64,000 nucleotides of DNA. It comes from Anaeromyxobacter dehalogenans 2CP-1. Its GTDB lineage: Bacteria; Myxococcota; Myxococcia; Myxococcales; Anaeromyxobacteraceae. The notes beneath the pieces were generated by a model that was not told where the DNA came from, did not search any database, and saw only the letters and a program-made list of their open reading frames with translations. Positions 39,044-47,075 of the stretch are shown here, piece after piece (within the stretch, counting starts at the first letter, position 1; the number at the start of each line of letters is the position of its first letter). The DNA is taken from contig NC_011891.1 in assembly GCF_000022145.1 (NCBI RefSeq), forward strand, positions 2,988,001 to 3,052,000. The letters run 5' to 3'. The translations under genes and the position numbers were made by a program.

Positions 39044-39884
39044 GCAGCGCGCCGCGGCCGGCCCGCAGCCCGGCCACCGCCGCCCGCACCTCCTCGGCGT
39101 CTCCGGCCGCGGGCGCGAGCGACAGGTACGCCTCGAGATCGCGGATGGCGGCGGCGGCCCCGCCCAGCCGCGCCGCGGCGAGGCCGCGATCGCGCAGCGC
39201 CTCGCGCTGGTCCGGGGTGACCAGCAGGATGCGGTCGAGCACCCAGAACAGCCGGACGTCGTCCTTCCGCTCCGCGTAGACGCGCTTCAGGTTCTGCAGC
39301 ATGCGCGCGAGGAGCTGGCGCGGCGAGACCGCGGCGAGGTAGCGCGCGTCGAGGTCCTTGCCGCCGGTGCGCGCCTTGTAGCGCGCCACGCACTCGTCGG
39401 CCGAGAGCATCTCGCCGCCGTGGTAGGCGTCCACGAACACCTCCACGCCGCCGGGCGAGACGTACTTCGCGAGGAAGTGGCCCGGGAAGCCGACCCCCTC
39501 CAGCCGCAGCCCGGCGCGCCGCCCGACCTCCATGTACACCAGCGCCAGCGTGATGGGGATCCCGAGGCGGCGATCCAGGACGTCGTTGAGGAACGAGTTG
39601 CGGGGGTCGTAGTAGTCGTCGTCGTTGCCGCGGAGCCCCTCCTCGTCGTGGAGCACCTCGCGCAACGCGCGGAGCGCAGACGCCGCGCGCACCGGCCCGG
39701 GGACCCGCCGCACCACGCGCGCGGCGAGTTCGTCGAGGCGGGTGAGGTACGCCTCGGGCTCGAGCGCCGGGTACTCCTCCTGCGCGATGGCGAGCGCCGC
39801 CTCGTCGAGCGGGACCGGGTCGCGTCCCAGGAGCTCGGCGAAGCGCGCGCGCGCACGGCCCTCCAGATCTCTCGTCGCCGTCAT
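39036..39884 (-). CDS. SirB1 family transglutaminase-like protein
   Basis: A 282-residue protein with a transglutaminase-like domain (FNDVLDRRLGIPITLALVYMEVGRR type block at about 95-120; DPRNSFLNDVLDRRLG is the family signature), the FPGHFLAKY block and a C-terminal TPR hairpin (DRGLAAARLGGAAAAIRDLE). The canonical catalytic Cys is not obvious in the LGIPITLALVY region, as in other SirB1 proteins. The role is uncertain. Its ATG overlaps the stop of the upstream BtrH-like gene (TGATG). Confidence 0.82.
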   Translation of the reverse strand: MTATRDLEGRARARFAELLGRDPVPLDEAALAIAQEEYPALEPEAYLTRLDELAARVVRRVPGPVRAASALRALREVLHDEEGLRGNDDDYYDPRNSFLNDVLDRRLGIPITLALVYMEVGRRAGLRLEGVGFPGHFLAKYVSPGGVEVFVDAYHGGEMLSADECVARYKARTGGKDLDARYLAAVSPRQLLARMLQNLKRVYAERKDDVRLFWVLDRILLVTPDQREALRDRGLAAARLGGAAAAIRDLEAYLSLAPAAGDAEEVRAAVAGLRAGRGALLN

Positions 39885-40885
39885 CAGGGCACCCGCGCCG
39901 CCACGTCCTCGTGGTACCGCCGCTCCGCCTGCGCCAGCGCGCGCGCCTGCGCCGCCAGCTCCGGGGACACCGCCGCCCCGGGCGCCTCGCCCACCGCCCG
40001 CATCGCCCCGGCGAGCGCGCTCCAGCCCGCCGCGAGCGCGTCCATCCGCTCCGCGAGCCCGAGCGCGGCGAGGCCGGGGACCGCCGCCTCCGCCTCGCGC
40101 AGGAACCGGGCGTACAGCGCCCGGAACATGCCGCCGCCGGTGCCGCGCTTCTCGATCACCTGCCAGGCGTAGCGGAAGCACCAGGCCCGGTCCGCCTCGC
40201 CGGTCGCGCGCGCCGGCCAGTCCGGCAGCTCCGCCGCGAAGCGCTCGACCGCCGACACGCCCGCGAAGCCGTCCGGGTCGAGCAGCATCTCGCGCGCCTG
40301 CCGGCGCAGCGCCTCGCGCACGGCCTCGCCGAGCGGGCGCGGCGGGGCCGGCGCGTCCACCTCCAGCCACGGGTTGCCGCCCGTCCCGAACGGCGGCGCG
40401 ATGGAGGCGCGGGCGCGCGCCAGCGCGTCGAGCGGGACGGCCTCCAGGCCGGGCCGGTCGGTGTCGGCCAGCCAGGCGATCCCGCGCGCCGGGTCGTGGC
40501 CCGCGAGCACCACCCGGTGGCCGCCGAAGCGGGTGCGGCTGTGCCAGTACGGCAGCTCCGCCAGGTCGGTGGACAGGATCGGCGCGAGCCCACGCTCCAG
40601 GGCGGCGCGCGCGCCCTCCCAGGCCGCGGCGGGATCGTCGGCGCCGCGCTCCACGGCGGAGACGCCGAGCACCTCGCAGGCGGCGCGCTCCAGGTGCGCC
40701 GACCGGCCCACGAACAGGTGGCTGGGCGAGAGCTCCGGCGCAGAGAGGTAGTAGAAGCCGAGTCCCGCGCCCAGGCCGAACGCCATCGGCTCGGACAGCG
40801 CCACGCCGCGGACGCGCAGCGCGTCCGCGAGCGCGGTGGAGCCGCAGTGCAGGCCGGGCCGGTGCTCGAAGCCGGGCAGGATCAC
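39884..40885 (-). CDS. BtrH N-terminal domain / DUF4872 protein
   Basis: A 333-residue protein with the papain-like BtrH N-terminal fold. The nucleophile block is PGLHCGSTALADALR, with Cys near residue 14, followed by SEPMAFGLGAGLGFYY; the His is in FGGHRVVLAGHD and Asp in AWLADTDRPG. BtrH-type acyltransferases move acyl groups from carrier proteins in butirosin biosynthesis; solitary copies are of unknown use. Start: GTG at 40885 preceded by TATACT six bases upstream, which would make a leaderless transcript; an in-frame ATG at 40966 is possible. Coupled to SirB1. Confidence 0.78.
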   Translation of the reverse strand: MILPGFEHRPGLHCGSTALADALRVRGVALSEPMAFGLGAGLGFYYLSAPELSPSHLFVGRSAHLERAACEVLGVSAVERGADDPAAAWEGARAALERGLAPILSTDLAELPYWHSRTRFGGHRVVLAGHDPARGIAWLADTDRPGLEAVPLDALARARASIAPPFGTGGNPWLEVDAPAPPRPLGEAVREALRRQAREMLLDPDGFAGVSAVERFAAELPDWPARATGEADRAWCFRYAWQVIEKRGTGGGMFRALYARFLREAEAAVPGLAALGLAERMDALAAGWSALAGAMRAVGEAPGAAVSPELAAQARALAQAERRYHEDVAARVP

Positions 40886-41003
40886 CGGAGGAGTATAGCG
40901 GCCGGGGCACGCTGCACGACTTCCCGGCCCCGGAGGCCGAGGGACGCCTGCCTCGGCACCGGGCACCCGCGCGGCCGATGCACCGGGCGGGGGCGCTACC
41001 CCC

Positions 41004-41032
41004 TTGACGACGCCCCGGCCCTTCTCTAGATT
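41004..41032 (+). promoter_or_regulatory. Promoter of tRNA-Asn
   Basis: TTGACG and TAGATT are 17 bases apart and end 14 bases before the tRNA. Confidence 0.65.
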
Positions 41033-41046
41033 CGCGCCCCTGCCAT

Positions 41047-41122
41047 TCCCCAGTAGCTCAGTTGGCAGAGCAGGTGACTGTTAATCACCGGGTCGCATGT
41101 TCGAGTCATGCCTGGGGAGCCA
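41047..41122 (+). tRNA. tRNA-Asn (anticodon GTT)
   Basis: A complete 76-base cloverleaf: acceptor TCCCCAG/CTGGGGA, D-arm with AGCTCAGTTGG, anticodon stem GGTGA/TCACC with loop CTGTTAA (anticodon 41080-41082), T-arm GTTCGAGTC and encoded CCA. It is flanked by its own promoter and a rho-independent terminator. Confidence 0.97.
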
Positions 41123-41130
41123 TCTTCGAC

Positions 41131-41177
41131 AGCCCGGCGGACCGTCGCTCGACGGTTCGCCGGGCTGTTCGTCTTTT
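41131..41177 (+). terminator. Rho-independent terminator of tRNA-Asn
   Basis: A 16-bp stem (AGCCCGGCGGACCGTC with one G-T pair) around a four-base CTC-type loop, followed by GTTCGTCTTTT. This is the clearest terminator in the window. Confidence 0.9.
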
Positions 41178-41231
41178 CAGGCCCCAGCTTCGCCCGGGCC
41201 AGGCGGTCGCACGTTCAGTAGAATCGTGCGC

Positions 41232-41750
41232 ATGCGAGCCAAGCCGCGACCGAAGCCCAGGGCCACGTCCAGCGCCACCCGGCGACGCCCATCCGCCGCC
41301 ACGTCCGTGCGCACGCCGACCGCGCGCCCGAAGGCCAGGCCGCGCGCGAACGGGAAGGTGGTCCTGCTCGCGGGGGGCAACCCGCAGATCGCGAAGGCGG
41401 ACGGCGACGCGCCGGTTCAGGCGTACGTCGCCGCGCTGACGGGCTGGAAGGGCGACGTCGCGAGGCGCCTCGACGCGCTCGTCGTCGGCAGCGTGCCCGG
41501 CGTGCGCAAGGCGGTGAAGTGGAACTCGCCGTTCTACGGCATCGAGGGCCAGGGCTGGTTCCTGTCGTTCCACACCTTCTCCCGCTACGTGAAGGTGACC
41601 TTCTTCCGTGGCACGTCGCTGCGCCCCGCTCCCCCCGGAGGCACGGGCAAGGACGCGCGCTGGATCGACCTCCACGAGAACGACCTCGACGAAACGCAGC
41701 TGGCGAGCTGGGTGAAGCAGGCGGCGGCGTTGCCCGGCTGGACGCCGTAG
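41232..41750 (+). CDS. DUF1801 protein with basic N-terminal tail
   Basis: A 172-residue protein. Residues 1-60 are basic and Pro/Arg-rich; the rest is a DUF1801 (YdhG-like) domain with DAPVQAYVAALTGWKG, VPGVRKAVKWNSPFYG and SFHTFSRYVKVTFF. The family is small, cytoplasmic and of unknown function. A TAGAAT box ends just before the ATG. A second DUF1801 gene lies at 46444-46896. Confidence 0.8.
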   Translation: MRAKPRPKPRATSSATRRRPSAATSVRTPTARPKARPRANGKVVLLAGGNPQIAKADGDAPVQAYVAALTGWKGDVARRLDALVVGSVPGVRKAVKWNSPFYGIEGQGWFLSFHTFSRYVKVTFFRGTSLRPAPPGGTGKDARWIDLHENDLDETQLASWVKQAAALPGWTP

Positions 41751-41794
41751 CACACGAGCGCGGCGCCACCTGCCGCCCTTCCCGGAAACGCAAC

Positions 41795-42652
41795 ATGTCG
41801 GACCGCCCGAGGCAGATCCCCGATCCCACCGCAGTGCGCGTGGCGCTGTGGCGCGCGCTGCACGTGCTCGCCGACCCGCCGCCGCACGTGCTCGAGGACA
41901 CCGTCGGCCTCGCGCTGGCAGGCCCGGACGAAGGCTGGCGCCTGCGGCCCGACATGGGCGCGTTCACGCGTCCGTTCCGCGCGTCGATCGTGGCCCGCGC
42001 GCGCTTCGTCGAGGACCTCGTCGAGGAGCAGGTCGCGCGCGGCGTCGGGCAGTACGTCGTCCTCGGGGCCGGCCTGGACACGTTCGCGCTGCGCCGGCCG
42101 GAGCTCGGCGCGCGGCTGCGCGTGTTCGAGGTGGACGAGCCGGCGACGCAAGCCTGGAAGCGGCGGCGGCTCGACGAGCTCGGCCTCGCCGTCCCGCCGT
42201 TCCTGCGGTTCGCGCCGGTGGATCTCGAGCACGGCGACCCGTGGCTCGCCCGCCTCGGCGGCGCGGGCTTCGACGCGGGGCGGCCGGCGGTCGTCGCGTC
42301 GACCGGCGTCAGCATGTACCTCACGCGGGAGGCCATCGCCTCCACGCTCCGCGCCGTCGCGTCGCTCGCGGCGGGCTCGACCCTGGTCATGTCGTTCATG
42401 CTGCCCATCGAGCGCGTCGAGCCGGCGATCCGCCCGGGCGTCGAGGCCGCCGCGCGCGGCGCGCGCGCGAGCGGCACGCCGTGGCTGAGCTTCTTCGAGC
42501 CCGGGGAGATGCTCGCCCTGGCGCGCGACGCGGGCTTCGCCGCGGCGAGGCACGTCTCGGCGGACGCGCTCAGCGCGCGCTACTTCGCGGACCGGCCGGA
42601 CGGCCTGCGCCCGCCCAGCAACTCCGAGGAGCTGCTGGTGGCGACGACCTGA
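41795..42652 (+). CDS. SAM-dependent methyltransferase (PPM / TIGR00027 type)
   Basis: A 285-residue putative methyltransferase of the leucine-carboxyl-methyltransferase-like group. The SAM loop reads YVVLGAGLDTFALRRP, followed by VFEVDEPATQAWKRRRL, which is the family signature, and STGVSMYLTREAI. Natural substrates are mostly unknown. The last 123 bases of the gene and 26 bases beyond it recur downstream as a split direct repeat, so this is the intact copy of a duplicated end. Confidence 0.88.
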   Translation: MSDRPRQIPDPTAVRVALWRALHVLADPPPHVLEDTVGLALAGPDEGWRLRPDMGAFTRPFRASIVARARFVEDLVEEQVARGVGQYVVLGAGLDTFALRRPELGARLRVFEVDEPATQAWKRRRLDELGLAVPPFLRFAPVDLEHGDPWLARLGGAGFDAGRPAVVASTGVSMYLTREAIASTLRAVASLAAGSTLVMSFMLPIERVEPAIRPGVEAAARGARASGTPWLSFFEPGEMLALARDAGFAAARHVSADALSARYFADRPDGLRPPSNSEELLVATT

Positions 42653-42678
42653 GCGTCGCTCATCGGCGCGGGCGGGCC
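42530..42678 (+). repeat. Intact copy of a 149-bp direct repeat (methyltransferase 3' end)
   Basis: This segment, the end of the methyltransferase gene plus following bases, is matched in two pieces at 44648-44691 (44 bases, identical) and 46355-46462 (a few differences). The two pieces join exactly at CTCAG. Confidence 0.9.
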
Positions 42679-42733
42679 TGCCGCCAGGTGACCGCGCCTC
42701 GCCCGCGGTGGTAGCATCCGCGGCCGATCTTCG

Positions 42734-44566
42734 ATGGACCGCTCTCCACGACGCCCCGTCCGGCTGGCTGCCCTCGCCGTCGCGCTCGTCGCGGTCCTCC
42801 CCTACCTCCACACGCTGCGACACGGGTTCGCGTACGACGACCGCGTCGAGGTCGTCGAGAACGCGTACCTCCGCGGCGTCGAGGGGGTACCGGCTATCCT
42901 CTCCCATCGCGACTGGGCAGGATCGGGCAAGGGGTCCGCCACCTACCGGCCGCTCACCACCCTCTCCTTCGCCCTGAATCACGCGGTCCACGGGCTCGCC
43001 CCGTCGGGCTATCACCTCGTCAACCTGCTGCTCCACGCGGCCGTTTCCGTCCTGGTGCTCGGGCTCGCGCTCGGGCTCGGGCTCCCCCTGGCGGCCGCCA
43101 CGCTGGCCGGCCTGCTCTTCGCGGTCCACCCCATCCACGTGGAGGCGGTGGCGAACGTGGCCGGGCGCAAGGAGCTCCTGGTCACCGCCTTCACCCTGGG
43201 TGCCGTGCTCCTCCACCCGGTCGCGCTCCGCCGCGGAGGCCTCCGACTCGTCGCCGCGCCGCTGCTCGGCGCGCTGGCGGCCTTCTCCAAGGAGACCGGG
43301 CTCGTCCTGATCGGCCTGATCGTCGCGCTCGACCTGCTCTTCCGCCGCGCCGAGGTCCGCGCCGCACCGCGCCGCGCGGCCACGCTCTACGCGTCCTACC
43401 TCGCGGCCGCCGGCGCCTACCTCGCCGCCCGCTGGGCCGTGCTGGGAAGCCTGGGTATGCCGGGCACGATCTTCCTGGTGAACCCGATCGCCGATGCACC
43501 GCTCCTCGAGCGGATCGCGACCGCGCTGGTCGTGCTCGGGAAGGGCCTCCAGCTCTCGATCGCGCCGGCCACGCTGTCGCCCGACTACTCGTACGCCGCG
43601 ATCCCGCCGGTTGCCTCCGCCCTCGACCCGCGCCTGGCCCTGGCGGTCGCCGCGCTCGCAGGCGCGGCCGCGTTCGCTGCTTGGCCCGGGCGGCGCCGGC
43701 GCGTGCGGCTCGCCGCGGCGGCCATCTACGCCTTCGGCGTCTTCCCCGCGTCGAACCTGCTCGTCCCCATCGGGACGATCTTCGGGGAACGGCTGCTTTA
43801 CCTCCCCAGCGTCGGCTTCGTCCTCGGGGTCGCCGCGGTGATGGCCACCGTCCTCGAGGGACCGCGCCGCGTAGCGCTCCGCACGATCACCGGGGTCGCG
43901 CTCGCGCTGCTGGCGGTCCGCGGCGCGTGGTACGCACGGGCCTGGTCGAACAGCCTCTCCATCTTTGCCGAGGGCGTGCGGGTCCAGCCGGCCTCGGCCC
44001 AGATGCAGCTCACCTATGGCGCGCAGTTGCTCGGGCGCAAGGAGATGGCCGGAGCGGCCGCCGCCTTCGCGCGCGCGGCGGAGATCCTGGCCGTGCGGCC
44101 CGACGCCCAGTCGGACGCCCTGGTGCAGCTCGGGGTCGCCTATGAGCAGCTCGGCCGGGCCGAGGAGGCGGAGCAGCTGTACGCCCGCGTCCTCGCGCGG
44201 GAACACCGCCATCCGGACGCGCTGTGGCGGATGGGCGTCCGGCGCTGGGCCCAGGGGGATCCACCGGGCGCCGTCCAGCTCTGGGAGCGAGCGATCGCGG
44301 CCGAGCCGCGGCACGCCCCCGCGCTCTCGGACCTCGGCTTGGCCGCCTACGCCGCCGGCGATCTCCAGGGCGCCGAGGCGCGCTTCCGCGAGGCTGCGGC
44401 GATCGCGCCGACGCTGCCGGGGGTCTGGTACAAGCTCGGCGTGGTCTGCGAGCAGCTGGGGCGCCGCGAGGAGGCGCTGGCCGCCTGGCGCCGCTTCCTC
44501 GAGCTCGCTCCGGAGCCTTCGCTCGAGCGAGACGAGATCGAGCGGCGTCTCGCCGCCAGTCCGTGA
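42734..44566 (+). CDS. TMTC-like membrane protein with C-terminal TPR repeats
   Basis: A 610-residue protein: about ten membrane helices in the first 400 residues with the lumenal/periplasmic acidic motif GFAYDDRVEVVENAYLRG near 31-48, the DUF1736-type segment ATYRPLTTLSFALNHAVHG and SKETGLVL, then four to five TPR units (QLGVAYEQLGRAEEAEQLYA, LAAYAAGDLQGAEARFREAA). The layout matches the TMTC/GT-C O-mannosyltransferase group. It is flanked by the two copies of the methyltransferase end repeat, and its codon use looks slightly less extreme than its neighbours, which fits insertion as a unit. Confidence 0.8.
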   Translation: MDRSPRRPVRLAALAVALVAVLPYLHTLRHGFAYDDRVEVVENAYLRGVEGVPAILSHRDWAGSGKGSATYRPLTTLSFALNHAVHGLAPSGYHLVNLLLHAAVSVLVLGLALGLGLPLAAATLAGLLFAVHPIHVEAVANVAGRKELLVTAFTLGAVLLHPVALRRGGLRLVAAPLLGALAAFSKETGLVLIGLIVALDLLFRRAEVRAAPRRAATLYASYLAAAGAYLAARWAVLGSLGMPGTIFLVNPIADAPLLERIATALVVLGKGLQLSIAPATLSPDYSYAAIPPVASALDPRLALAVAALAGAAAFAAWPGRRRRVRLAAAAIYAFGVFPASNLLVPIGTIFGERLLYLPSVGFVLGVAAVMATVLEGPRRVALRTITGVALALLAVRGAWYARAWSNSLSIFAEGVRVQPASAQMQLTYGAQLLGRKEMAGAAAAFARAAEILAVRPDAQSDALVQLGVAYEQLGRAEEAEQLYARVLAREHRHPDALWRMGVRRWAQGDPPGAVQLWERAIAAEPRHAPALSDLGLAAYAAGDLQGAEARFREAAAIAPTLPGVWYKLGVVCEQLGRREEALAAWRRFLELAPEPSLERDEIERRLAASP

Positions 44567-44647
44567 GCGCGGACCTCCCGCGATCGCCGTCGTGCCGGTC
44601 CTCCGCGCGATGGGCCAACGCCGCCGGAAGCGCTCGAGCCGCGAGGC

Positions 44648-44691
44648 GCGGGCTTCGCCGCGGCGAGGCACGTCTCGGCGGACGCGCTCAG
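44648..44691 (+). repeat. Left piece of the second direct-repeat copy
   Basis: These 44 bases are identical to 42530-42573 and end in CTCAG, exactly where the IS element begins. The 81 bases between the TMTC stop and this piece hold no gene that I can support. Confidence 0.9.
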
Positions 44692-46354
44692 AGCGCGTGA
44701 ATCCATCCCCGGACCGAGCCAGGCGGTCGAGACGCGAGCAGCGCGAGGCGCGACGACCGAGCATGCCCGTCGGCATGTGAGGGAGGAGCAACGACGCGAT
44801 GCGACGCGGATCGGCCGCCGCGGCGACGGGAGGGGATGGGTTCACGTGCTCTCAGGGACCGTGAAGTAATCCGTCCGCGCTGAGGGAAGCGGCGCGGGCA
44901 GGCGCCCGGGGTCGAGACGCGCCCACCTTCGGGGACGCAGGGGCGTCGGAGGGCTCGTTCAGCCGGCGGAGCTCGGTCCGGCGCCGGGAGTCCCGTCCGG
45001 AGGCGATTAGGCCGAGAGTCTGCTCGCGATGAGACGCATGATGTTGAAGCTGATCGCGGCGAGCAGCACGATCGTCTTCACCTTTACCAGCCCTCGGACG
45101 TTCAGCCGGTCGAGTCGCCGGTGCACACGGAGATCTGCGTTCGTCCTCTCGGCGAGGACGCCGCGCTGCACGTAGACGCGCTTGGCGTCCTCTGTCCCCA
45201 TCCGCACGCGCCAGGCCCCGATCGCAGGTGTGTCGTTGCGCTTCGGAGCGTGCGGATCGACGGCTTTGCTCTTCGGCTTCGGCAGCGGCGCATACGGAGT
45301 CGCGCCCCGCTCTGCGATGGCCTCGATGTTGTCGAGCGTCACGAAGCCACCGTCGACCAGGTACTCGCGTGGCGTCTCGCCCGTTCGGCGCCGGATCTCG
45401 TCGAGCATCGGCACGACGTGCGGCTGGTCGGTACCGTTGTTCGTGACGTCGGTGCCCACGATGACACCGCTCTCGTCCGTCGCGAACTGCACGTTGTAGG
45501 CGGGCCGGAACCCACCGTCCGCCATCTTCATCACGCGGCTCTCCGCGTCCGTGGTGCTGACGCGGATCTCGCCGCGACGCCTCGCGTCCGAGGGCTTCTT
45601 CTCGTCTCGCTCGACGCGCTGCTTCTCGACGACTTCGACCTCCGCAAGTGCGGCCTCGACGGCATCGAGCCGAGCTTGCGCGGCCCGCTCCTTCGCAGCC
45701 TGCACACGCTTCGTCGAAGCTGACGGATCGCTCTCGATCTCGCGCCTGAGCTTTCGGACCTGTTCCTCGGCTTCTTTGCGGCAGCGCTCCAGTGACTGAC
45801 GACGCCGGAAGCTCGCCGCGCCGGCGCTCGCCCGGACCTTCATCCCGTCCTGCGCCACGCGCCGGAGCTGCACCACGCCTTCCTTCATGAGCGCGGCCAG
45901 CACCTGCGTCATGAGCCGGTCGAGCTTCTTCCCGTGCTCCACGCGAAAGTCGGCGAGCGTATGGTGGTTCACCGGCACCCCGCCGCAGATCCAGCGGTAG
46001 GGCGCGTCCCGCTCGCACAGCCGCTCGAGCAACCGCGCGCTCCCCACGCCCTCCGAGTTGGCGAACAGCCACAGCGCGAGCAGCACCGCCGGGTCCGTTG
46101 CTGGCCGCCCAGCATTGCTGCCGCGCGACGCGATCTCGTCGTAGAACGCCGACAGGTCCAGCCGCTCGACCAACGTCCAGATGGCGCGAACCGGGTGCTC
46201 GTCCGGGACCAGCGCTTCGAGGTCCGTCGGCTGCAGCGAGAGTTGATTTCGGACCGGCCTCACCACCCGCGGCGCGTCGTGTTCGCTCACGCCCCGAGAA
46301 GATCACGGCCGGCGGCCACAGTCCATGGGGCACCGGCCGATTCCTTCACGCTCT
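44692..46354 (-). mobile_element. IS1182-family insertion sequence
   Basis: The element is 1663 bp, flanked by CTCAG direct repeats (44687-44691 and 46355-46359). Its ends AGCGCGTGAA and (complement) AGAGCGTGAA match in nine of the first ten bases. It holds one transposase gene on the minus strand. Between the left end and the transposase stop (44692-45006) no gene is visible, but a further copy of the terminal sequence (GACCGTGAAGTAATC) lies at 44857-44871. Removing the element restores a continuous methyltransferase-end repeat. Confidence 0.85.
45007..46290 (-). CDS. IS1182-family transposase
   Basis: A 427-residue DDE transposase starting at GTG. The N-terminal DUF772 domain has LPTDLEALVPDEHPVRAIW-like sequence (residues 18-36), LWLFANSEGVGSARLLERL and HTLADFRVEH. 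DDE residues are expected in VAQDGMKVRASAG, NVQFATDESGVIVGTDV and VDGGFVT, with a late Glu in RGVLAERTNADL. A charged helical insert (about 150-215) and C-terminal LLAAISFNIMRL are typical. The frame is uninterrupted, so the protein may be active. Confidence 0.93.
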   Translation of the reverse strand: MSEHDAPRVVRPVRNQLSLQPTDLEALVPDEHPVRAIWTLVERLDLSAFYDEIASRGSNAGRPATDPAVLLALWLFANSEGVGSARLLERLCERDAPYRWICGGVPVNHHTLADFRVEHGKKLDRLMTQVLAALMKEGVVQLRRVAQDGMKVRASAGAASFRRRQSLERCRKEAEEQVRKLRREIESDPSASTKRVQAAKERAAQARLDAVEAALAEVEVVEKQRVERDEKKPSDARRRGEIRVSTTDAESRVMKMADGGFRPAYNVQFATDESGVIVGTDVTNNGTDQPHVVPMLDEIRRRTGETPREYLVDGGFVTLDNIEAIAERGATPYAPLPKPKSKAVDPHAPKRNDTPAIGAWRVRMGTEDAKRVYVQRGVLAERTNADLRVHRRLDRLNVRGLVKVKTIVLLAAISFNIMRLIASRLSA

Positions 46355-46462
46355 CTCAGCGCGCGCTGCTTCGCGGACCGCCCGGACGGCCTGCGCCCGC
46401 CCAGCAACTCCGAGGAGCTGCTGGTGGCGACGACCTGAGCGTCTCATCGGCGCGGGCGGGCC
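46355..46462 (+). repeat. Right piece of the second direct-repeat copy
   Basis: The segment matches 42569-42678 apart from a few substitutions and a two-base deletion after the relic stop codon. It encodes the relic end of the methyltransferase (frame intact to the same TGA) and reaches into the end of the DUF1801 gene on the other strand. Confidence 0.9.
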
Positions 46463-46896
46463 GGCCTCCGTGCCTTCGGCCTTCCCTTCGCCTCAAGGTT
46501 GAGCGCCACCGCGGCGCGGACGAGCGCCTTCAGCGCCTTCGCGTCGACGGCCTCGCCCTCGCGGAGGTCGATGGCACGCCGCACCTTGCCCTCCAGGCTG
46601 GAGTTGAACAGGTGCGCGGGGTCCGGCAGCGCGGCGCCGCGGGCGAACGTCAGCTTGACGACGCTCTGGTAGGTCTCGCCGGTGCACACGATGCCGCCGC
46701 GCGACCAGACCGGCGTGCCCATCCACTTCAGCTCCTCGACGATGTCCGGGTCGGCCTGGAGGATGATCTCGCGTACCCTCGAGAGCGTCTCCCCGCGCCA
46801 GTCGCCGAGCGCCGCGATCTTCCGGTCGATCTCCGCGGAGGCGGAGCCTTCCGGCGCTGCCTTCTTCGTCCCGGCCTCGGGTCCGCGCGCGGTCAT
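46444..46896 (-). CDS. DUF1801 protein
   Basis: A 150-residue YdhG-like DUF1801 domain: IDRKIAALGDWRGETLSRV, ADPDIVEELKWMGTPVWSR, GETYQSVVKLTFARGA and the tail SLEGKVRRAIDLREGE. It is the last gene of an ArsR-SRPBCC-small ORF-DUF1801 operon with start/stop overlap to the small ORF. Its 3' end lies inside the duplicated methyltransferase-end segment, so the C-terminal Lys/Arg-rich residues may derive from that junction. Function unknown. Confidence 0.83.
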   Translation of the reverse strand: MTARGPEAGTKKAAPEGSASAEIDRKIAALGDWRGETLSRVREIILQADPDIVEELKWMGTPVWSRGGIVCTGETYQSVVKLTFARGAALPDPAHLFNSSLEGKVRRAIDLREGEAVDAKALKALVRAAVALNLEAKGRPKARRPARPRR

Positions 46897-47039
46897 CGGA
46901 GTGCGTCCCGGGGCTGCGCGCGGGCGGTGAACGTCACGTGGACGCAGCAGAGCGCGGTGACCGCCCTCGCGGCGGCGGTCGTGGCGCGGGGGCGCGAAGG
47001 CTCGGCCGCACGGGCCGGCGCCTGCAGGGTCGTTTCCAT
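46893..47039 (-). CDS. Small coupled ORF, 48 residues
   Basis: The ORF has AGGAG seven bases before its ATG, fills the gap after the SRPBCC stop (36 bases) and its TGA overlaps the DUF1801 ATG (ATGA). The product (METTLQAPARAAEPSRPR..., with TALCCVHVTF and two adjacent Cys) matches nothing I know. It may be a leader peptide that couples translation, a remnant, or a real small protein. Position and ribosome site are the only evidence. Confidence 0.45.
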   Translation of the reverse strand: METTLQAPARAAEPSRPRATTAAARAVTALCCVHVTFTARAQPRDALR

Positions 47040-47075
47040 GCGATGCTCCTCGATGTCCGTTCGCGGGTTCGACGG

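Noticed and set aside
44856-46354. Shorter IS with left end at 44856
   Set aside because: The CTCAG at 44687-44691 joins the repeat pieces exactly and the ends at 44692/46354 agree in nine of ten bases; the inner copy is left as an observation.
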